Source: Helicobacteraceae bacterium
GTDB taxonomy: Bacteria; Campylobacterota; Campylobacteria; Campylobacterales; SZUA-545
Direction: 5' to 3'
Length of the DNA stretch: 12,387 bases
Assembly (NCBI GenBank): GCA_031273735.1
Contig: JAISRI010000184.1
Coordinates: forward strand, 1-12,387
Notes under the pieces: model-generated
Told to the model about the DNA's origin: nothing
Seen by the model: only the letters and a program-made list of their open reading frames with translations
The model's database searches: none
Position numbers and translations under genes: made by a program
Part shown: piece by piece, positions 7,667 to 12,387 of the stretch
How positions within the stretch are numbered: position 1 is the first letter of the stretch
Layout of the letters: each line of letters begins with the position of its first letter

Positions 7667-8196
7667 TGTTGCCTCGCGTAATCTCTGACGTATTCGATTC
7701 CAGACCATAAAGTCATAGCGACCGCGATCCATAGTAAAATATCGCCAAGGTAAGCAAACCAATCGACGATCAGAGCGATGCACGCGCCGATCTGCGCGCC
7801 CGTTTTCCACTTGCCAAGCAGCGAAGCGCCTACCGTTTTTCCTTCGGCGGCGATTACGACGCGAAGCCCCGTGATAAAAAATTCGCGCCCCAAAATAATA
7901 AATACCGCCCAAGCGTTCGCCCGCCCCAAAACCATTAAACCCAAAAACGCGGAAAGCATTAGAAGTTTATCGGCTAACGGATCGAGAATCGAGCCTAATT
8001 TTGTCGCCTGATTAAAAAGCCTCGCGATCATTCCGTCGAAAAAATCGGTGATCGCCGCGAAGACAAATAAGAGTCCCGCGAAATAATCGAGCCACGTCGC
8101 GTGCGTCGCGCCAAAAATATCCCGATTGACAAGCAGTAAAAAGATAATCGGCGCGGCGGCTATTCTCGCCAGCGCCAAAGAGTTAGGAAGATTCAT
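7663..8196 (-). CDS. pgsA: CDP-diacylglycerol-glycerol-3-phosphate 3-phosphatidyltransferase
   Basis: Integral membrane enzyme (177 aa) that joins CDP-diacylglycerol and glycerol-3-phosphate to make phosphatidylglycerophosphate, the committed step to phosphatidylglycerol and cardiolipin. The full CDP-alcohol phosphotransferase signature is present: D51, D54-G55, A58-R59, G68, D72 and D76. Hydrophobic helices flank it. I use the ATG at 8194-8196, which gives MNLPNSLALARI, the normal N-terminus of the family, and overlaps the SDR stop as TAATG. An in-frame ATG 51 nt further upstream would add a basic, non-conserved stretch inside the SDR gene. No clear Shine-Dalgarno precedes the chosen start, so re-initiation after the SDR stop is likely. 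The end overlaps the TPR gene by 4 nt. Confidence 0.95.
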   Translation of the reverse strand: MNLPNSLALARIAAAPIIFLLLVNRDIFGATHATWLDYFAGLLFVFAAITDFFDGMIARLFNQATKLGSILDPLADKLLMLSAFLGLMVLGRANAWAVFIILGREFFITGLRVVIAAEGKTVGASLLGKWKTGAQIGACIALIVDWFAYLGDILLWIAVAMTLWSGIEYVRDYARQQ

Positions 8197-8972
8197 TATG
8201 AAAAGGAACTGCCGCCGTCGGCGATAAGCGTTTGCCCGTTTATCCAATAGCTATCTTTCGAGCATAAAAATAGAGCGCCGCCGGCTAAATCGCCTGCCTG
8301 TCCCATTCTTCCCAGCGGGGTGCGGGCGATCGCGCTCGCTTTGATCTCCTCGTAGTTTGGAAACTTGCGAAGCGCGTCCGTGTCGATTGGTCCTCCAGAT
8401 ATAACATTGACGCGGATATTTTTCGCGCCAAGCTCGTAAGCGGCGTATTTGACCATAATCTCTAGCGCCGCTTTGCTCGTGCCGTGTCCCGCGTAGTTCT
8501 CGATATGCGTTTGATTGCCTGTGGAGCTGATCGCCACGATCGCGCCGCCGCCATTTTTTTCCATACGTTTTGCCGCTTCCTGCGAGCCGATCACAAAGGC
8601 TAAAACCGTCGCCGTGTAGATATTGTTCAGCCCTTTTGGTTTAAGGCGCATAAATGGCGCGAAACCGCCCACGACGGGACGACCCGATATGATCGCGTTG
8701 GAGATAAAGTAATCGACGCTAGAAAAATCTTTGTCGATCTCCTCAAAAACGCCTTTGTAGGTTTCGGGTTCAAGAATGTCGAGCTTGTAACAACGCGCTT
8801 TGATCCGATAATTCGTCTCAAAGTCCGCTACGATCGCCTTCGCTTCTTCCTCGTTGTTGTTGTATGTAAAAGCGATATTCGTCCCGTGTTGCGCGAACTT
8901 GGTTACGATCGCCTTTCCGATACCCCGCGTGCCTCCGCTTAGAACAAGAGTTTTGCCTTTGAACTCCGACAT
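8196..8972 (-). CDS. SDR-family oxidoreductase, probable FabL-like enoyl-ACP reductase
   Basis: Rossmann-fold NAD(P)H enzyme of 258 aa. The cofactor loop is SGGTRGIG (12-19). A serine pair lies at 149-150, and the active-site helix reads NYAGHGTSKAALE: Y160 and K167 are seven apart, the Tyr-x6-Lys spacing of enoyl-ACP reductases (FabI, FabL), while the classical SDR Tyr-x3-Lys position holds His163. The C-terminal half has GGPIDTDAL (193-201) and the end carries NGQTLIADGG. Homologues in Helicobacter at this locus have been labelled 7-alpha-hydroxysteroid dehydrogenase; the active-site spacing argues for a fatty-acid synthesis role. I chose the ATG at 8970-8972 (MSEFKGKTLVLSGG), which overlaps the dapA stop as TAATG and has AAAGG upstream; an in-frame ATG 111 nt further upstream lies in dapA and adds no family sequence. 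Family sure, substrate probable. Confidence 0.88.
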   Translation of the reverse strand: MSEFKGKTLVLSGGTRGIGKAIVTKFAQHGTNIAFTYNNNEEEAKAIVADFETNYRIKARCYKLDILEPETYKGVFEEIDKDFSSVDYFISNAIISGRPVVGGFAPFMRLKPKGLNNIYTATVLAFVIGSQEAAKRMEKNGGGAIVAISSTGNQTHIENYAGHGTSKAALEIMVKYAAYELGAKNIRVNVISGGPIDTDALRKFPNYEEIKASAIARTPLGRMGQAGDLAGGALFLCSKDSYWINGQTLIADGGSSFS

Positions 8973-9853
8973 TAAAAACCTTTCGTTTCGTAATTTTTTA
9001 GCGTAATTTCTAGCTCCGCCATCGTCGCCGCGCTTGGCGCGCAAAGCGGTAAACGGTATTCGAGCGAATCTAAAAGCCCGCAAGCGAACATAGCCGCTTT
9101 GATAGGAATCGGGTTGCTCTCGATAAACAGAGCCTTGTTGATCGCGTAAAGTTTATCGCTCAAAGCCTTTGAAGTAGCAAAATCGTTTTTCAAAGCGCTA
9201 TCGAGGCACGCGCTAACAAGATCGGGAAGCAGATTGCCCGTAACGCTAATCGCTCCCCTGCCGCCGTTTGCCATAATAGGATAGTTGATCGCGTCGTCGC
9301 CGCTAAGAACGGTAAAATTAGGACGCGCCGCGCCGATCGCGATCGCCCTTTCCATAATCCCCGTCGCCTCTTTGATCGCTACGATATTCTTAAAATCGTC
9401 CGCCAAACGGCAAACGGTCTGCGGCAGAATATCCGCGCCCGTTCGGCTAGGCACGTTGTAAATAACGATAGGAATATCGACGGCGAGAGCGATCGCCTTA
9501 TAGTGTTGGTAAAGCCCCTCCTGCGTAGGCTTGTTGTAGTAGGGCGTAACGCACAATATCGCGTCCGCGCCCGCTTTTTGGGCAAACAGCGCGAGATCGA
9601 TAGCCTCCGCCGTAGAGTTGCTCCCCGCGCCCGCCACGACTTTGATTTTGTTTTTGCAAATCGCCGCCGCCGCTTCTATACACTCTTTGTGTTCGGCGTG
9701 GCTTAGCGTAGCGGTTTCGCCCGTAGTCCCGACGGGAACGACGCCGCTCGCGCCGTTTGCGATCTGGCGCTCGATGAGCTTCGCGTAACGCTCGAAATCT
9801 ATCTTGCCGCTACGAAACGGAGTAACGGTAGCGGTAATAAGTCCTTTGATCAT
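8972..9853 (-). CDS. dapA: 4-hydroxy-tetrahydrodipicolinate synthase
   Basis: Cytoplasmic class I aldolase-type enzyme (293 aa) that condenses pyruvate with aspartate semialdehyde at the entry to the diaminopimelate/lysine pathway, feeding peptidoglycan and protein synthesis. The Schiff-base lysine is K161 (AIKEAT). T44-T45 in GTTGE, Y106 in the YYNKP motif, Y132 in YNVPSRTG and R137 line up almost exactly with the catalytic residues of the E. coli enzyme. The length is normal. The start codon directly abuts the TAG stop of the M16 protease gene, and AAGGA lies upstream. The stop overlaps the SDR start as TAATG. Confidence 0.97.
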   Translation of the reverse strand: MIKGLITATVTPFRSGKIDFERYAKLIERQIANGASGVVPVGTTGETATLSHAEHKECIEAAAAICKNKIKVVAGAGSNSTAEAIDLALFAQKAGADAILCVTPYYNKPTQEGLYQHYKAIALAVDIPIVIYNVPSRTGADILPQTVCRLADDFKNIVAIKEATGIMERAIAIGAARPNFTVLSGDDAINYPIMANGGRGAISVTGNLLPDLVSACLDSALKNDFATSKALSDKLYAINKALFIESNPIPIKAAMFACGLLDSLEYRLPLCAPSAATMAELEITLKNYETKGF

Positions 9854-11152
9854 CTATTTATTCCTTAAAATAATCGTCGTCGAGCGATCGGCTACAAGAA
9901 AATACGCCGCCGCCGCTTGGATCGCTTTAGCGTTTAGCGCCTCGATCTCCTTTTCGTAATTAAGAAGCGGCGTAAGATTCTCCTTCGCCAAATAATCGCC
10001 GAAAATTCCGGCTAAAGAATCGCTACTTTCTAGCGATTGTATGAACTCGCTTCGCGCCATAATTTTAACCTTATCCACCTCTTTTTGCGAGGGCGCTTTT
10101 TTAACGATCGCGGCAATCTGATCTAAAATCTCTTTTTCTACCTCTTCGGCTTTAATACCTGGGTTGCAAATAGCCGTAACGACAAACAGACTCGGGTCGC
10201 GACCCTCCATAGCGTAAGCGCCGATCGCGTTAACGTATCGCAACTTATCTACTAATCTTTCTTGCAGACGCGAGCTTGCCCCTTCGCTTAGCAAACTTGC
10301 CAGCGCGTTGATCGCCGTTATATTTCCGTCGTCAAAAGCGGGAATTTTCCACGCGATCATAAGCGTTTCTACTTCGCTCTCTTTATTTATTATCGATCGT
10401 CTTGCGCCGCGCTGTTCTGGTTCGGCGATATCTATCTCTTTAATCTCGCTTTTATTCTTAATGCCTCCGAAGCGTTTTTCAGCGAGCTTGAATAACTCTT
10501 GCGGCTTGAAATCGCCCGCGACTAATAATATAGCGTTTTGCGGTTGATACCACAAAGAATGAAACTCTTTTATATCGTCGATTGTCCAAGATTCTATATC
10601 GTTTGCGAAGCCGATCGGCGTCCAATGATACGGGTGGCGCGAAAAGGCTAAATTAAACAACTCGAAATACATCGTTCCGATCGGAGAGTTTTCCGTGCGC
10701 CAGCGGCGCTCTTCGTATACGACCTTTCTTTCGGGTTGAAACTCCTCGTCTTTAAGGTTTAGATTTTGCATTAGCTCCGCGAAAAGCTCTAGCGATCGAT
10801 CCAAGTTTTGCGTCGCCGTTTTGATGAAATAATGGGTGTAATCAAAGCCTGTAGAGGCGTTGGTTACGCCGCCGAAACCTTTAACGATCCTATCAAACTC
10901 GCCCGCCTCTAAGTTTTTGGAGCTTTTGAAGTTCATATGCTCCAACATATGCGCGATTCCGCTCTTGCCCATAATCTCGTTTCGGCTGCCGACTTTGTAA
11001 AAAATATCGACGCTAATTACCCCCGTGTCGTTGTTCATCGCAACGGCTGCTACCGTTAATCCGTTTTTTAACGTTTGAATCTCGATCTGCGGCAAACTAT
11101 GCGCCATTAAAACTCCTATTGTTATCGTCCATATCGCTGCGATTTTTTTCAT
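9854..11152 (-). CDS. Exported M16-family zinc metalloprotease (PqqE/PqqL-like)
   Basis: Secreted or periplasmic pitrilysin-type peptidase (432 aa). A signal peptide covers about residues 1-18 (MKKIAAIW plus a hydrophobic core, ending near MAHS). The inverted zinc motif H68-M-L-E71-H72 is intact, and E148 in the segment VVYEERRW is the expected third zinc ligand, 76 residues after the second histidine. A second, non-catalytic M16-like domain occupies about residues 240-430, the normal two-domain architecture for a protein of this size. Homologues at the same locus in Helicobacter are called PqqE, but there is no link to pyrroloquinoline quinone here. The start overlaps the pyrD stop as ATGA, with GGGAG upstream, and dapA begins directly after the stop. 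Likely substrates are short exported peptides or misfolded proteins; this is inferred from the family. Confidence 0.93.
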   Translation of the reverse strand: MKKIAAIWTITIGVLMAHSLPQIEIQTLKNGLTVAAVAMNNDTGVISVDIFYKVGSRNEIMGKSGIAHMLEHMNFKSSKNLEAGEFDRIVKGFGGVTNASTGFDYTHYFIKTATQNLDRSLELFAELMQNLNLKDEEFQPERKVVYEERRWRTENSPIGTMYFELFNLAFSRHPYHWTPIGFANDIESWTIDDIKEFHSLWYQPQNAILLVAGDFKPQELFKLAEKRFGGIKNKSEIKEIDIAEPEQRGARRSIINKESEVETLMIAWKIPAFDDGNITAINALASLLSEGASSRLQERLVDKLRYVNAIGAYAMEGRDPSLFVVTAICNPGIKAEEVEKEILDQIAAIVKKAPSQKEVDKVKIMARSEFIQSLESSDSLAGIFGDYLAKENLTPLLNYEKEIEALNAKAIQAAAAYFLVADRSTTIILRNK

Positions 11153-12204
11153 CGTCCGCTCCCGATCGCCTCGCCGATATTATTAAAACCTTCGGCTTTC
11201 ATCTTTTCGATTACGCCTTCGTTGATTTTTTTCGCAAAAGAGTAGCCGCCATAAATAAAACCCGTGAAAACCTGTATCAAACTTGCTCCCAATTTAATTC
11301 TTTGCCACGCTTCGTTTTCGTCCATAATTCCGCCGGAGCTGATCAGCGTCGTTTTGCCAAAGAGTTCGGACGAGAGCGCCGCGAAAAGTTTGCGCGATTT
11401 TTCGCTCAAAACCGCGCCGCTTAATCCGCCGCCGTTAGCCGCGCTCGCGTCAATTAGAGAATAGTCGTTTGTCGTGTTAGCGGCGATAATGCCGCTTGCG
11501 CCTTTTTCTACCGCTTTGATCGATATTTTTATCGCCTCGCTCGGCTCTAAATCAGGCGCTATTTTTAAGAAAATCGGCTTTTGCGTTTTTGAACGCGCCA
11601 TATCAAAAAGATCGCCTACGAAAGTTTCGCTTTGCAGATCGCGCAAAGCGGGGGTGTTGGGCGAGCTAAGGTTAAATACCAAATAATCGGCGATCTCCGC
11701 CGTAGCCTCTAAGCCGACGCGATAATCGTCAAGAGCTTTTTCGTTCGGAGTCGTTTTGTTTTTGCCCAAATTCGCGCCGATCGGAACGGCAAAAGGCGTT
11801 AATTTTCGGAGTCGATTGACGATCGCTTTCAGCCCGTCGTTGTTAAAACCCATCGCGTTTTGCATAGATTCTTGCGCTATATGCCGCCATAATCGCGGTT
11901 TCGCGTTTCCGCTCTGCGGTTTTGGCGTAATCGTCCCAACCTCGATCGCGCTGAAGCCAAGCGCCGCAAGGGGCGCGATCATAGTCGCGTTTTTGTCGAA
12001 TCCCGCCGCGATCGTTACGGGATTTTGAAAATCCAAGCCCAAAATCGTCTGCTTTAACGCGGGATCATAAACGACGCAACGCGAAGCGATCGCCGGCAAA
12101 ACAAACGGGGATTTTCGCGCAAAGCGCAAAGCAAACTCCGCAAGCGTATGCGCCCCTTCGGGAGGTAGCGTGAAAAGAGCGTTGCGAAGAGCGCGATAAG
12201 TCAA
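11149..12204 (-). CDS. pyrD: Dihydroorotate dehydrogenase (quinone), class 2; TTG start
   Basis: Membrane-associated FMN enzyme (351 aa) that oxidises dihydroorotate to orotate and passes electrons to the quinone pool, the fourth step of pyrimidine synthesis. FMN and substrate motifs include AAGFDKN (66-72), NAMGFNNDG (116-124) and the active-site serine in NLSSPNT (178-184). C-terminal phosphate-binding motifs IAANTT (about 249-254) and ISSGGI follow. The N-terminal extension that defines class 2 is present. The start is TTG at 12202-12204: from there the protein aligns residue for residue with the E. coli N-terminus (LF at 10-11, PE at 15-16, AH at 18-19), and no in-frame ATG or GTG lies just upstream. 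The ribosome site is weak (GCGAG). It is the first gene of the ten-gene operon. Confidence 0.96.
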   Translation of the reverse strand: MTYRALRNALFTLPPEGAHTLAEFALRFARKSPFVLPAIASRCVVYDPALKQTILGLDFQNPVTIAAGFDKNATMIAPLAALGFSAIEVGTITPKPQSGNAKPRLWRHIAQESMQNAMGFNNDGLKAIVNRLRKLTPFAVPIGANLGKNKTTPNEKALDDYRVGLEATAEIADYLVFNLSSPNTPALRDLQSETFVGDLFDMARSKTQKPIFLKIAPDLEPSEAIKISIKAVEKGASGIIAANTTNDYSLIDASAANGGGLSGAVLSEKSRKLFAALSSELFGKTTLISSGGIMDENEAWQRIKLGASLIQVFTGFIYGGYSFAKKINEGVIEKMKAEGFNNIGEAIGSGR

Positions 12205-12232
12205 AATAGATACTCGCTTGTTTTTTATGAGG

Positions 12233-12238
12233 ATTGTA
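12233..12238 (-). promoter_or_regulatory. Candidate -10 element ahead of the pyrD operon
   Basis: On the minus strand GGCTACAATC lies about 28 nt before the pyrD start, giving a TACAAT -10 box and a predicted leader of roughly 20 nt. It matches the candidate ahead of ppiD in 9 of 10 positions (GGTTACAATC). No good -35 box is visible at the usual distance. The placement at the head of a long operon supports it, but it rests on sequence resemblance only. Confidence 0.45.
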
Positions 12239-12387
12239 GCCGATTGCCGCTAAATCTCCGCTTGCTTGCGCCTTTAATTCGCCCCTTTAGTAAACCCGCC
12301 GCCTTCTCGTTATCCCCATACAACTCAATCGTTTCGTTGACGCTTTCTCTCTACTTCTACCCTTCTCTAAACTTCCGCATTGGCTTC
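12239..12387. other. Upstream flank without a convincing gene
   Basis: The plus strand is pyrimidine-rich, most strongly from about 12343 to 12380. On the plus strand one frame is free of stops to the window edge but has no ATG. On the minus strand one frame encodes a plausible charged peptide of about 40 codons (reading ESVNETIELYGDNEKAAG and onward) but follows two closely spaced TAG stops. It contains none of the CGATCG palindromes common elsewhere. It may be a gene remnant, part of a repeat, or plain intergenic DNA. Confidence 0.4.

Noticed and set aside
7667..7912. Longer N-terminus for the larger TPR protein
   Set aside because: The frame is open into pgsA, but the extra 82 residues are Arg-rich and unlike any family, while the internal ATG at 7666 begins a clear signal peptide with a ribosome site and the ATGA junction.
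8197..8247. Upstream start for pgsA
   Set aside because: It would add 17 basic residues encoded inside the SDR gene; the ATG at 8196 gives the conserved family N-terminus and a TAATG junction.
8973..9083. Upstream start for the SDR gene
   Set aside because: The extra 37 residues are Arg/Ala-rich, lie antisense-like inside dapA, and precede the conserved MSEFKGKTLVLSGG start.
7617..12093. Regularly spaced palindromes as a CRISPR or iteron array
   Set aside because: The CGATCG sites are irregularly spaced, lie inside coding genes, and have no repeat-spacer structure.

Overview
The window is a chromosomal housekeeping segment in which every gene I can support lies on the minus strand. Gene content and order point to Campylobacterota (the former Epsilonproteobacteria). 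The run pyrD - M16 zinc protease - dapA - SDR reductase - pgsA matches the order I recall from Helicobacter pylori (HP1011-HP1016 region), and PpiD/SurA-like protein - ftsA - ftsZ is the division cluster order I recall from Helicobacter and Campylobacter. GC content looks close to half, high for the phylum and nearer to Wolinella than to Campylobacter. The lineage below phylum is not determined.

Layout in transcription order, right to left. 12387-12205: upstream flank with no convincing gene and a candidate promoter (12233-12238). 12204-4074: one compact ten-gene operon encoding PyrD (TTG start), an exported M16 zinc protease, DapA, an SDR with the Tyr-x6-Lys active-site spacing of enoyl-ACP reductases, PgsA, two exported TPR proteins, the site-2 protease RseP, the PLP-homeostasis protein YggS and CoaE. 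Most junctions overlap by ATGA or TAATG, so translation is probably coupled. 4073-3990: short gap with a second candidate promoter. 3989-1: a membrane-anchored PpiD/SurA-like chaperone, FtsA, and FtsZ, which runs off the left edge just after its C-terminal conserved peptide.

Functionally the large operon is a growth and envelope set: pyrimidine synthesis (PyrD), the lysine/diaminopimelate branch (DapA), a probable fatty-acid step (SDR), phosphatidylglycerol synthesis (PgsA), coenzyme A (CoaE), PLP homeostasis (YggS) and envelope proteolysis (M16, RseP). The division genes follow.

I see no defence system, transposon, CRISPR array, tRNA or rRNA gene. The least ordinary signals are: strong over-representation of the palindrome CGATCG, including the cyanobacterial HIP1 octamer GCGATCGC, across the window; two paralogous secreted TPR genes between pgsA and rseP that share a C-terminal C-x-L-G-x-C motif; the non-classical SDR active site; and a divergent phosphate-2 motif in FtsA.
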